19,890 bases of DNA from Anaerolineae bacterium (lineage in GTDB: Bacteria; Chloroflexota; Anaerolineae; B4-G1), in NCBI GenBank assembly GCA_030612585.1, contig JAUWNP010000070.1, positions 1 through 19,890 of the forward strand, written 5' to 3'. The notes beneath the pieces were generated by a model. It ran no database searches. It was not told the DNA's origin and saw only the letters and a list, made by a program, of their open reading frames with translations. Both the position numbers and the translations under genes were made by a program. Below are positions 1-7,379 of this stretch, piece by piece. Numbering within the stretch: position 1 is the first letter of the stretch; the number at the start of each line of letters is the position of its first letter.

Positions 1-97
1 TTAAGCGGCGCTGTTATGGCATTACCAGGGTCACAACTCTATTCCAACGCATTTACCTTGACCTTGAGGGCTATCGCCGATTCGCCTAGCCGGAGTA

Positions 98-212
98 CCC
101 CCATATGTGGCCCTCCCATGCGAAATCCCAAAGAGCCAGAATTGTTATTAGACAGTCATAGCAAAAGGGGCATAATGCTTCGAGTGCATTGACAGCCTCC
201 CCCTATATGTGG
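98..212. repeat. Two copies of a CCCCC(T)ATATGTGG motif upstream of the GntR gene
   Basis: The motif ccccc-atatgtgg occurs at 98-110, and again with one extra T at 199-212. Each copy has a partly palindromic CATATG/TATATG core. The copies are 101 bp apart in the non-coding leader of the regulator gene, so they could be protein-binding sites. That is inference only; chance duplication is possible. I found no convincing gene in 1-366. Other small structures there are a 5-bp hairpin at 255-270 and a 7-bp hairpin at 274-292. Confidence 0.3.
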
Positions 213-273
213 AGGGAAATCAAGGTTTCTATCCAGTATCTTGGAGTCTGACAGCCCATTTCAGGATGGGATC

Positions 274-292
274 AATCGGCTTTGTGCCGATT
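274..292 (+). promoter_or_regulatory. Inverted repeat AATCGGC-n5-GCCGATT, possible operator or attenuator
   Basis: A perfect 7-bp inverted repeat (274-280 and 286-292) with a 5-nt spacer lies about 75 bp upstream of the GntR/FCD regulator start. It is followed by a short T run (291-294). FCD-type GntR proteins usually bind short dyads upstream of their own operon, so this is the best operator candidate in the leader. It could also be a weak intrinsic terminator of an upstream transcript. The assignment is inferred. Confidence 0.35.
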
Positions 293-366
293 TTGCTGCG
301 ACTGTTATTAATGGGGACCTGGTGGGATATCCGGCGTATGGTTGGAGATCTTGATATAGAGTCACG

Positions 367-1038
367 ATGATGCCTAGTTTGAAACCCAATACTACATCGG
401 CGAATCGGATTTACGAGGAGCTTCGTCGCTCTATTATCGTAGGACGCTACAAGCCAGGCGAACGGCTATATGTAGATAGACTGACCAAGCACTACGGGAC
501 CAGTGTCACGCCGGTGCGCGAGGCGCTCCAGATGCTCAGCCAGGAAGAATTAGTGACCATCAAACCCCACGCCGGTTTCTACGCCATCCGCGTCACCTTT
601 AAGGATCTGCGCGACATGCTCGAACTGCGCGAGATTCTTGAGGTAGCCGCCGTCGAACGAGCTGCGGTACGGATCACTGATGAGCAGATTGAACAACTCG
701 AACACGTCCACGCTGGCTACACCGGCGACAGCGAGGAATCCCGCGTTCGTTACATAACAGAAAATCGGCGTTTTCACTATCTCATTGCTCAGGCATCGGG
801 TAACCAGAAATTGGCAGAGATGTTGGGCCGCCTGCACGATCGGTTGGTCCGTTTCTTCATCACAGTCCACACTGGCGAGGAGATGGAGCGCATACACGCA
901 TGTATCATAGAGGCACTACGCACTCGTGACGTTGCGGTGGCTAGACAGGCCATACTTGATGAAGTCAACAAAACCCGTGAGATTACATTGAGACATATGA
1001 TCGAAGAAGAAGGTGACTCCTGGCATCTGACGACATAG
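367..1038 (+). CDS. GntR family transcriptional regulator, FadR/FCD subfamily
   Basis: This is a 223-residue cytoplasmic DNA-binding regulator. Residues about 11-75 form the GntR winged helix-turn-helix, with the typical run from YEELRRSIIVGRYKPGERL to TPVREALQML. Residues about 85-210 form the all-helical FCD ligand domain (LRDMLELREILE, RRFHYLIAQASGNQKL, RIHACIIEALRTRD). The length is normal for the family. Two of the usual FCD metal-site histidines are visible, but the third, late position appears to be replaced in AILDEVNK, so metal binding may be altered. The start has two adjacent ATGs and only a weak ribosome-binding site. The MttB-like methyltransferase gene follows after 29 bp, so the two are probably co-transcribed, and this protein is a candidate substrate-responsive repressor of the methyltransferase and importer genes. 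The ligand is unknown. Confidence 0.93.
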   Translation: MMPSLKPNTTSANRIYEELRRSIIVGRYKPGERLYVDRLTKHYGTSVTPVREALQMLSQEELVTIKPHAGFYAIRVTFKDLRDMLELREILEVAAVERAAVRITDEQIEQLEHVHAGYTGDSEESRVRYITENRRFHYLIAQASGNQKLAEMLGRLHDRLVRFFITVHTGEEMERIHACIIEALRTRDVAVARQAILDEVNKTREITLRHMIEEEGDSWHLTT

Positions 1039-1067
1039 GTCGAGTAAGCAACTACACAGGGAAGAAG

Positions 1068-2504
1068 ATGAACGGCGCTTCTATCTGGAAACCAAACCTG
1101 ACGCTGATGAATCAGGCCAGGATTGAACAATTGCATAATGCTGCAGCAACGATTCTTGAAACGACAGGTTTGAATGTGCATCATCCAGAGATGCGGCGCA
1201 GGCTGGCTGACACTGGTGCCAAACTGGGCGAAAGCCCACGTGTCTATCTTCCCCCAGAGATGGTGGAACAGGCACTCAGCACGGCCAAACACGACGTCGT
1301 CATATATAGTCGGCTGGGTGAGCCCGTGATGCCGCTGGGACCGTATCAGATCTATTTCGGCACGGGGTCGGACCTGATCAACACCCGCGACACCCAAACA
1401 GCGGAGCGGCGAGATTCCTTGTTGGAAGACGTGGGACGATCAGCTCGGCTGTGCGACGCACTGGACGATATTGACTTCGTGATGTCCTTTGCCCTGCCCA
1501 AAGATGTCCCCGACGAAGATGCTGAGCCGCAGCAATACTACACCTTGCTGCACAACACCATCAAGCCACCGATTATGACCAGCTTCTCCGGGCTAGACGC
1601 GCTTGAACGTATGCACGAGATGGCTTGCACAATTGTTGGCGGTGACGAGGCATTTCGACAGCACCCGAACTATATCCTGTACGGGCAGCTTGTCTCCCCC
1701 CTGCAGCACGATCTCCAGGCCGTCGAGCGACTTATCTTCTGTGCTGACCACGAAGTTCCGCTGATCTACGTTCCAACGATTATGCCGGGCGTCAGCGGGC
1801 CGATCACACTGGCTGGGTCGCTGGCGCTGGCGACTGCCGAGACGTTGGCTGGGCTGGTGATGCACCAGACTCAGCATCCTGGCGCGCCGTTTATCTTTGG
1901 TGCTTGCGTCAGCCAGTTGGACATGCGCACAATGCTCTTCCCTTATGGCTCACCAGAGTGGCGGTTGAATGACCTGGTCATGGCCGAAATGTCGCGCTAC
2001 TATGGCCTCCCTGTCTTTGGTACCGGTGGCGCCACGGACAGCAAGCTGGTCGACGCACAGGCAGGCGCTGAGTATGCTAGTAGCCTGCTGGTGGCGGCCC
2101 TGGCAGGTACAAGCCTGATTCATGACATCGGATACCTCGAATCAGGTCTCACAGGCAGCTTGGAGAGCATTGTGCTGGCCGCTGAAGAGATCCGCTGGGT
2201 GAAGCACTTTGTCGCTGGGTTTGAGGTGTCGGAGGAGACATTGGCAACGGATGTCGTTGCCGATGTGGGCCCTGGTAAGCAATTCCTGGACCGCGCCCAC
2301 ACGCTCAGGCACTTGCGTGAGGATATGTGGATGCCCTACGTCCTGGATCACGATGGGCATGACACTTGGGTTGCTGGCGGGGCCAAAGATTACGAGGCGC
2401 GCGCCCGTGAATGTGCCCGGGAACTGTTGGCTTCACACCAGCCGCAGGCTATCGCCGATTCGACGGATGCGGTACTACGAAGACTATGCAAGATCGAGTC
2501 ATGA
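1068..2504 (+). CDS. MttB-superfamily (trimethylamine methyltransferase family) protein, non-pyrrolysine type
   Basis: This 478-residue cytoplasmic protein matches the MttB/trimethylamine:corrinoid methyltransferase family over its full length. Members with pyrrolysine demethylate trimethylamine. Members without it (MtgB, MtpB, MtcB) demethylate quaternary amines such as glycine betaine, proline betaine or carnitine, passing the methyl group to a corrinoid protein. Family hallmarks visible are the N-terminal ATILETTGLNVHHPEM, the GTGGATDSKLVDAQAG stretch at 318-333 and GYLESGLTGSLE following it. There is no in-frame amber codon, so it belongs to the non-pyrrolysine group. The start follows an AGGGAAG ribosome-binding site. 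It lies 29 bp after the GntR gene and about 300 bp before the ABC importer operon. No corrinoid-binding protein gene is in the window, but a RACo-type activator lies at the far end. The substrate cannot be read from the sequence. Confidence 0.88.
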   Translation: MNGASIWKPNLTLMNQARIEQLHNAAATILETTGLNVHHPEMRRRLADTGAKLGESPRVYLPPEMVEQALSTAKHDVVIYSRLGEPVMPLGPYQIYFGTGSDLINTRDTQTAERRDSLLEDVGRSARLCDALDDIDFVMSFALPKDVPDEDAEPQQYYTLLHNTIKPPIMTSFSGLDALERMHEMACTIVGGDEAFRQHPNYILYGQLVSPLQHDLQAVERLIFCADHEVPLIYVPTIMPGVSGPITLAGSLALATAETLAGLVMHQTQHPGAPFIFGACVSQLDMRTMLFPYGSPEWRLNDLVMAEMSRYYGLPVFGTGGATDSKLVDAQAGAEYASSLLVAALAGTSLIHDIGYLESGLTGSLESIVLAAEEIRWVKHFVAGFEVSEETLATDVVADVGPGKQFLDRAHTLRHLREDMWMPYVLDHDGHDTWVAGGAKDYEARARECARELLASHQPQAIADSTDAVLRRLCKIES

Positions 2505-2672
2505 TTGCCAACTTCCACTATGACTGTCGGTTATCTGGACAGTATCGAGTATGCACCCGAACTGCTAGAAAGCCGGGCAATGGTCTCGGGTTGAGTTAAG
2601 CACAAGGAAGGTGGTGCCTAGTGTGAAGTCCTACCAGGTTGTCTCTGTCCACTGTAAGTTCATCTAAGAAAA

Positions 2673-2680
2673 AAGGAGGA
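2673..2680 (+). promoter_or_regulatory. Orphan Shine-Dalgarno sequence AAGGAGGA without a start codon
   Basis: A near-perfect ribosome-binding sequence in an A-rich context (2670-2682) has no ATG, GTG or TTG within the next dozen bases. The real binding-protein start at 2811 has its own AAGGAGG. The element lies in the 306-bp gap between the methyltransferase and the importer. It may be a relic of a lost or moved start codon, a standby ribosome site, or chance. Confidence 0.4.
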
Positions 2681-2728
2681 AATATAGAAACAGAAAAGGA
2701 TAAGTTCTAGCGATATGTTCATGTCCTT

Positions 2729-2761
2729 GGGGAGCAGCGATAAACGGTTCGTTTGCTCCCC
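2729..2761 (+). promoter_or_regulatory. Leader hairpin GGGGAGCA/TGCTCCCC upstream of the binding-protein gene
   Basis: A perfect 8-bp inverted repeat (2729-2736 and 2754-2761) encloses a 17-nt loop with a further short AAC/GTT pairing. It sits 50 bp before the binding-protein start codon. No T tract follows, so it is not a classical terminator. It is more likely an mRNA leader structure or a protein-binding dyad controlling importer expression. The rest of the gap (2505-2810) shows only a weak 6-bp dyad at 2523-2543 and no obvious promoter. Confidence 0.45.
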
Positions 2762-2810
2762 TATGGTGGCCTTGGGCCGCCTCTTAAGAATAACAAGGAG
2801 GAAAAGAACA

Positions 2811-4946
2811 ATGCTTAAGCAGTATATGAAGTGGGCCATTTTAATGGCCGTGATGCTCTCCCTGATACTGGCTGCGTGCGCTCCGCCGGCAACCCCAACC
2901 GAGGAAGCAGCGCCGACCGAAGAGGCAGCGGCGCCGACCGAAGAGGCAGCGGCGCCGACCGAAGAGGCAGCGCCACCCGAAGAAAGCGGTTGTCCAGCCT
3001 CCACGGTAGCCGACCCGATGGGCCTGGAAGGCGAATACCCGTACCAGTTCGAACTGTCCGAGTTTGAACAAAAGGCCGGCTGCGAGATGGTCTTTAGCGA
3101 GAACCCGGACATCGCCGCATTGAACGCCGAGCTGAATGGCGCGGATGCGGGTCTGCCGCCCGTCGCAGAGCGGTTGCCCTCAGAGCCGCTGGTCATACAA
3201 CCCTACATCGAAATTGGTACGTATGGCGGTCGCCTGCGCGGTATTTCCAAATCACCCGAAAGTGGCACTTCGGACGTCTTGAGCGTCCGTCACGTGAACC
3301 TGTTCCGCATGAGCGAAGACTTGAATACCGTCGTCCCCGAAGTGGCCTCCGGATGGGAATACAATGCTGACTTTACCGAGCTAACTGTCTTCCTGCGCGA
3401 AGGCATGAAATGGTCAGACGGCGAACCATTCACAAGTGAGGATGTCGAGTTTTGGTACAACGACATCAAGCTGAACGAGGAATACTACGAGAACGTAGAA
3501 AGTGTCTGGCTCTACGGTGGTGAGCCTATGCAGGTTGAGGCTATTGACGACACCACGGTAAAGTTCTCGTTCGCTGCCCCGGCCCCGAACTTTGTCACCT
3601 TCCTGTCCGTCAAGTACAGACAGCCTTACCAGCCGAAGCATTTCCTGAGCCAGTTCCATCCGAAATACAACTCGGATGCCAATGCCAATGCTCAAGCCAA
3701 TGGCTTTGACAATTGGGTCGGGCAGTTCAAACTCTACTTCCACGACTGGAAAGACTCGTACCACCCATTTGACGGTCCAGAGGGCACACAGTTTGTCGTC
3801 CCCACGCTCGAAGCGATCATCCTGGTTGAGGAGTCACCTGAATTTCGCCGTTACGTTGCCAACCCCTACTTCTTCATGGTGGATACGGCCGGCAACCAGT
3901 TGCCCTACTACAATGAGTGCAAGGAAATCTACAGCGAGGATCCGGAAATAACGATCCTCAAGTTCATTAATGGCGAAATAGACTACCGGGCACAAAGCAT
4001 CGAATTGCCAAACTACCCCGAACTGAAACAGAACGAGGCAGACGTGTACCGCGTCTTCCTGACGCCGACCGTGGGCGAAATGGTGTACTACTTTTTCAAC
4101 ATCACCCATCTAGACCCCGAAATGGCCAAGATCTTTGGTGATATACGCTTCCGTCAGGCCATGTCGTTGGCAATAAACCGCGAGGAGATGCAGGAAATCG
4201 TCTACCTCGGTCAGGGTGCGATCCAACAGGCACTGCCAATAGATCCCATGACAGCGGACTTTGTTTCCGAAGAAGCGTTGACTCAGTTCACCGAATATGA
4301 TCTCGACCGGGCCAACGAGTTGTTGGATGAAATGGGCTTGACCGAGCGCGGTGCGGACGGCTTCCGGCTGCGCTTCGACGGCGAACCCTTGGTCATCCTG
4401 CTCCAGTACGCGCCGCAAGGTGGCCCGCTCCAGGTTCACGAACTGACGGCAAGGTACTGGGAAGCGGTTGGTGTTCGAGTCCAACTCAAGGAAGTTACCT
4501 CGGACTTGTACCGCGCCGATACCAGCCAAAACCAGCACGACCTCGCCACCTGGCGGAACGGTGGAGTCGCTGTGTCAATCGATACTCAGTTGATGGTACC
4601 GCCATTCGGTTCCTTTCTCGACATCCGTACCGGCGTCCAGTGGAACCAGTGGGTACAGAGTGACGGGGCTGAAGGTATCGAACCCCCCGACGATGTCAAG
4701 ATGCTCTATGATCTGGCAGAGGAGTGGAAGAGTTACCCGCTTGGCTCTGCGGAGAACAGCCGCGTTGGCGCTGAGATCATCCAGATCTTTGCCGATAACT
4801 TCTTTGAGATGGGGCTCGTAGGTGCGGTTCCGTCGCCAGTGGTTATAAGTAACCACGTCGGCAACTTTAGAGAGTTCACGGCCAAGTCTGGTGATTACCA
4901 CTGGGCATATCCCTACCGCCCCACTCAGTGGTTCATCAAGGAGTAG
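2811..4946 (+). CDS. ABC transporter substrate-binding lipoprotein, family 5 (peptide/nickel type)
   Basis: This is the extracytoplasmic solute receptor of the importer encoded downstream. I chose the ATG at 2811 (711 residues) over an upstream start at 2715 because AAGGAGG lies just before it and the protein then begins with a lipoprotein signal: MLKQYMKW, a hydrophobic core, and the lipobox LAAC with Cys23. A Pro-Thr-Glu-Ala linker of about 30 residues follows, built from 21-bp DNA repeats. The mature domain is a family 5 solute-binding protein (for example FREGMKWSDGEPFTSEDV-like and AMSLAINREEMQEIVYLGQG stretches). It is larger than typical DppA/OppA (about 530-560 residues), resembling the long Chloroflexota/Rhizobiales members. 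The substrate is unknown. The neighbouring methyltransferase hints at a methylated amine, but peptides or sugars are equally transported by this family. Confidence 0.93.
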   Translation: MLKQYMKWAILMAVMLSLILAACAPPATPTEEAAPTEEAAAPTEEAAAPTEEAAPPEESGCPASTVADPMGLEGEYPYQFELSEFEQKAGCEMVFSENPDIAALNAELNGADAGLPPVAERLPSEPLVIQPYIEIGTYGGRLRGISKSPESGTSDVLSVRHVNLFRMSEDLNTVVPEVASGWEYNADFTELTVFLREGMKWSDGEPFTSEDVEFWYNDIKLNEEYYENVESVWLYGGEPMQVEAIDDTTVKFSFAAPAPNFVTFLSVKYRQPYQPKHFLSQFHPKYNSDANANAQANGFDNWVGQFKLYFHDWKDSYHPFDGPEGTQFVVPTLEAIILVEESPEFRRYVANPYFFMVDTAGNQLPYYNECKEIYSEDPEITILKFINGEIDYRAQSIELPNYPELKQNEADVYRVFLTPTVGEMVYYFFNITHLDPEMAKIFGDIRFRQAMSLAINREEMQEIVYLGQGAIQQALPIDPMTADFVSEEALTQFTEYDLDRANELLDEMGLTERGADGFRLRFDGEPLVILLQYAPQGGPLQVHELTARYWEAVGVRVQLKEVTSDLYRADTSQNQHDLATWRNGGVAVSIDTQLMVPPFGSFLDIRTGVQWNQWVQSDGAEGIEPPDDVKMLYDLAEEWKSYPLGSAENSRVGAEIIQIFADNFFEMGLVGAVPSPVVISNHVGNFREFTAKSGDYHWAYPYRPTQWFIKE
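2895..2984 (+). repeat. Coding 21-bp tandem repeat in the lipoprotein linker
   Basis: The codons CCG ACC GAA GAG GCA GCG (GCG) repeat about three times almost perfectly, flanked by degenerate copies at each end. They encode Pro-Thr-Glu-Glu-Ala-Ala(-Ala) units. The repeat stays in frame and gives a flexible acidic spacer between the lipid anchor at Cys23 and the binding domain. Copy number could vary between strains by slippage; that is inference. Confidence 0.85.
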
Positions 4947-4967
4947 GCGTTAGCGAGCACTAAGGTT

Positions 4968-5000
4968 GAGGTAGAGGTACACTTGTGGTACCTCTACCTC
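4968..5000 (+). terminator. Strong 13-bp hairpin after the binding-protein gene (terminator or mRNA stabiliser)
   Basis: GAGGTAGAGGTAC at 4968-4980 and its exact reverse complement at 4988-5000 form a 13-bp stem with a 7-nt loop, 22 bp after the binding-protein stop codon. No T run follows, so full rho-independent termination is doubtful. In binding-protein-dependent importer operons, such hairpins often reduce read-through or protect the upstream transcript, giving more binding protein than permease. That role is inferred here. Confidence 0.65.
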
Positions 5001-5030
5001 GTATGCTTCACAAAAGATAGAGATTAGAGA

Positions 5031-5173
5031 CTCGGTAGATCTAATTTTGCTCGGCTTGGATTCCTTCGGCAGGTTCAGGACAGGCTGCCAGATCTGGGCC
5101 AAAGGCGGGGATGGTTCGACTATGCTCACCACAGGTTTGGCAATCCCCTCAGAGCAATTTTGGATCTACCGAG
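5031..5173. mobile_element. MITE-like element with 22-bp terminal inverted repeats
   Basis: The segment begins with CTCGGTAGATC (5031-5041) and ends with its exact reverse complement (5163-5173). Extending inwards, the 22-bp ends (5031-5052 and 5152-5173) match at 19 of 22 positions. The 143-bp unit is non-coding and lies between the binding-protein and first permease genes. Inside are two copies of a 22-23-bp motif of the form TTCG-n-CTCA/TTCA-n-ACAGG (5065-5086 and 5115-5137). I see no convincing target-site duplication, so a large structured intergenic repeat or extended hairpin is the alternative to a miniature transposable element. Confidence 0.5.
5065..5137 (+). repeat. Two diverged copies of a TTCGnCn-GCTCAnnACAGG-type intergenic motif
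   Basis: The motif appears as ttcggcaggttcaggacagg at 5065-5084 and ttcgactatgctcaccacag at 5115-5134, alignable with one gap. Motifs of the form TTCGACTnnGCTCAGnAnAGG are, to my knowledge, frequent intergenic repeats in several phyla including Chloroflexota. Both copies are in the same orientation inside the inverted-repeat element. Confidence 0.4.
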
Positions 5174-5216
5174 ACTAGGAATATCCACAATCTCCGATCT
5201 CGAAAGGGGAAGATCC

Positions 5217-6212
5217 ATGCTGCGCTATTTTATCCAACGTTTCATTTTCATGATCGTCACGCTGTTACTCGTGTCGGTGATCATCTTTATCGTCATTGAG
5301 TTACCACCGGGTGACTATGCCGACCGGTACGCCTACAGCAAGCTGGCTACTGCCGGTCAGATGGTGACCGAGTCAGACATGATAGCCTTGCGCCACGAGT
5401 TTGGGCTGGATAAGCCGCCCGTCCTGCGCTACTTTAAATGGATCAGCAACATTCTGTTGCACGGCGACTTTGGCAACTCGTTTCTCTACCACATACCCGT
5501 CCGCAGTGTGATTGGGGCACGTATCTGGTTGACGATGGCTATGGCGCTTGCCGCCATTGTGTTGACCTATGCCCTGGCCATTCCCATCGGCATCTTTTCG
5601 GCGCTGTATCGCCACTCCTTCGGTGATTATCTAGCCACCTTCATCGGTTATATTGGTTTATCACTCCCCAACTTTATGTTGGCGCTGGTATTACTTTATT
5701 TCAGCGTGACGGTGCTCGGCAGTTCCGCGGGCGGTCTTTTCTCGGCCGAGTTCGAGGAAGCCGCCTGGAGTTGGGCCAAGTTTGTGGACTTGGTGAAACA
5801 TCTGTGGGTACCGGCGGTGGTCCTGGGCACGGCAAACACAGCCTTTCACCTCCAGACTATGCGCGCGACGATGCTCGACGAGTTGAACCAACTCTACGTG
5901 GATGCCGCCCGCGCCCGGGGCATCCCGGAATGGAAGGTCATTTTTAAATACCCTGTGCGGATCGCGCTGAACCCCATCGTCAGTTACCTGGGCTTCGACC
6001 TGGGAAAACTCGTCGCTGGTGCACCTGTTGTGGCACTGGTGCTATCCCTGCCAGATGCGGGCCAATTGTTGCTGGAAGCATTGCTTCAGCAGGATATGTA
6101 CCTCGGCGGAGCGATCTTGCTGATGATCAGCGCGATGATCGTGGTTGGGGTTTTCATCTCCGATCTGATGCTCGCCGCCCTGGACCCACGGATTCGCTTA
6201 GGAGAGACGTAA
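5217..6212 (+). CDS. ABC transporter permease, DppB/OppB type
   Basis: This is the first membrane subunit of the importer, 331 residues from the ATG at 5217. That start follows GAAAGGGGAAG and gives the classic DppB opening MLRYFIQRFIFMIVTLLLVS. An in-frame TTG at 5160 would begin inside the inverted-repeat element and is rejected. Six transmembrane segments are expected. The ATPase-docking EAA loop is visible as DAARARGIPEWKVIFKYPVR followed by ALNP. The extracytoplasmic stretch after the first helix includes the family-typical ALRHEFGLDKPPVLRYFKW region. The stop codon abuts the start of the second permease gene without a spacer, indicating translational coupling. Confidence 0.94.
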   Translation: MLRYFIQRFIFMIVTLLLVSVIIFIVIELPPGDYADRYAYSKLATAGQMVTESDMIALRHEFGLDKPPVLRYFKWISNILLHGDFGNSFLYHIPVRSVIGARIWLTMAMALAAIVLTYALAIPIGIFSALYRHSFGDYLATFIGYIGLSLPNFMLALVLLYFSVTVLGSSAGGLFSAEFEEAAWSWAKFVDLVKHLWVPAVVLGTANTAFHLQTMRATMLDELNQLYVDAARARGIPEWKVIFKYPVRIALNPIVSYLGFDLGKLVAGAPVVALVLSLPDAGQLLLEALLQQDMYLGGAILLMISAMIVVGVFISDLMLAALDPRIRLGET

Positions 6213-7361
6213 ATGGCCGCAACGACGATTCCCGAGGACAAACTGGCTGACCCAATTTCAACGTCCGACGAGGAAAAACTCAAATACTTTACCGCCAGTC
6301 AGTGGCAACTGGTGTGGTGGCGCTTCCGCCGCAACCGGTTGGGACTACTCGGCGCCGGCATACTGGCTACCTATATCCTTATCCTGATTTTTGCCGAGTT
6401 TCTGGCCCCTTATAGCGGCATGACGCTCGACGTCGAGTACGTTCTCGGCCCGCCCCAGGTCGTCCGGTTTTGGGACGAAAATGGTTTCTCCCTACGTCCC
6501 TTTGTCTACGGCGTGAGCACCGAACGCGACCCGGTGACGCTAGCGATGGTACCCACGATTGATACATCCGAGCGACGCTATCTTCGATTCTTTGTGCGAG
6601 GTGAAGAGTACAAGTATTGGAACAAAAACTTGATCGTCAGCGACTTGCACCTGTTCGGCGTGGACGAGGGCACCATCCACATCTTTGGCACTGACCGGAT
6701 GGGACGAGACCTGTTCTCCCGCGTCTTGTATGCGACCCGCATCTCGTTAACGCTGGGAGTAATGGGTGTGCTGATTGCCTTCGTGATGGGCCTCATCATG
6801 GGGGGAGCATCCGGGTACCTGGGAGGCCAGGTAGATTTCTTCACCCAGCGACTGATCGAGCTGATCCGTTCTGTGCCCGATATTCCGCTCTTTATGGGGC
6901 TGGCTGCGGCCCTGCCCAAGGAGTGGCCTCCGGAGCAAGTCTACTTTATGATCACCCTCATTCTTGGCTTCCTGGGCTGGACGACACTCGCCCGGCGCAT
7001 CCGCGGCAAGTTGTTATCGCTCCGCAAAGAGGACTATGTCATCGCCGCCCAGTTATCCGGCGCCAGCAACGCCCGTATCATTGGCCGCCACATGTTGCCC
7101 GCCTTTACCAGTTACATCATCGTGGATATCGTGGTTTCTTTCCCGTACATGATCCTGGCGGAAACGGCCTTGAGCTTTGTCGGTCTCGGCCTGCGGCCGC
7201 CCGTGATCAGTTGGGGAGTGCTCCTCAAGGGGGCGCAGAATATCCAGGCGATTGAGTTAGCGCCGTGGCTCTTCATCCCGGTGATATTTGTGGTGTTTGC
7301 TGTACTGGGTTTTACCTTCCTGGGAGATGGATTACGCGACGCGGCGGATCCATATAATTAG
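6213..7361 (+). CDS. ABC transporter permease, DppC/OppC type
   Basis: This is the second membrane subunit, 382 residues. Its ATG follows the previous stop codon directly, and AGGAGAG lies at the end of that gene. The N-terminus has an OppC-type cytoplasmic helix (QWQLVWWRFRRNRLGLLGAG) and the first membrane segment. A long extracytoplasmic insert of about 100 residues follows before the conserved HIFGTDRMGRDLFSRV. The EAA loop reads AAQLSGASNARIIGRHMLP, and the C-terminus FLGDGLRDAADP is typical. The protein is longer than standard DppC (about 300 residues) because of the insert between the first and second membrane segments, a known feature of some family 5 permeases. It forms a heterodimer with the upstream DppB-type subunit. 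Confidence 0.94.
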   Translation: MAATTIPEDKLADPISTSDEEKLKYFTASQWQLVWWRFRRNRLGLLGAGILATYILILIFAEFLAPYSGMTLDVEYVLGPPQVVRFWDENGFSLRPFVYGVSTERDPVTLAMVPTIDTSERRYLRFFVRGEEYKYWNKNLIVSDLHLFGVDEGTIHIFGTDRMGRDLFSRVLYATRISLTLGVMGVLIAFVMGLIMGGASGYLGGQVDFFTQRLIELIRSVPDIPLFMGLAAALPKEWPPEQVYFMITLILGFLGWTTLARRIRGKLLSLRKEDYVIAAQLSGASNARIIGRHMLPAFTSYIIVDIVVSFPYMILAETALSFVGLGLRPPVISWGVLLKGAQNIQAIELAPWLFIPVIFVVFAVLGFTFLGDGLRDAADPYN

Positions 7362-7379
7362 TTGACACAGGAAAAATCT

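Noticed and set aside
189..194. TTGACA as a possible -35 box in the leader
   Set aside because: No acceptable -10 box lies 15-19 bp downstream.
789..1397. 202-residue minus-strand open frame
   Set aside because: It runs antisense across the GntR and methyltransferase genes, both of which have clear family motifs in the plus frame.
2715..2810. Upstream extension of the binding protein
   Set aside because: It would place 32 residues in front of a lipoprotein signal peptide and the Shine-Dalgarno fits the 2811 start; the segment contains a leader hairpin.
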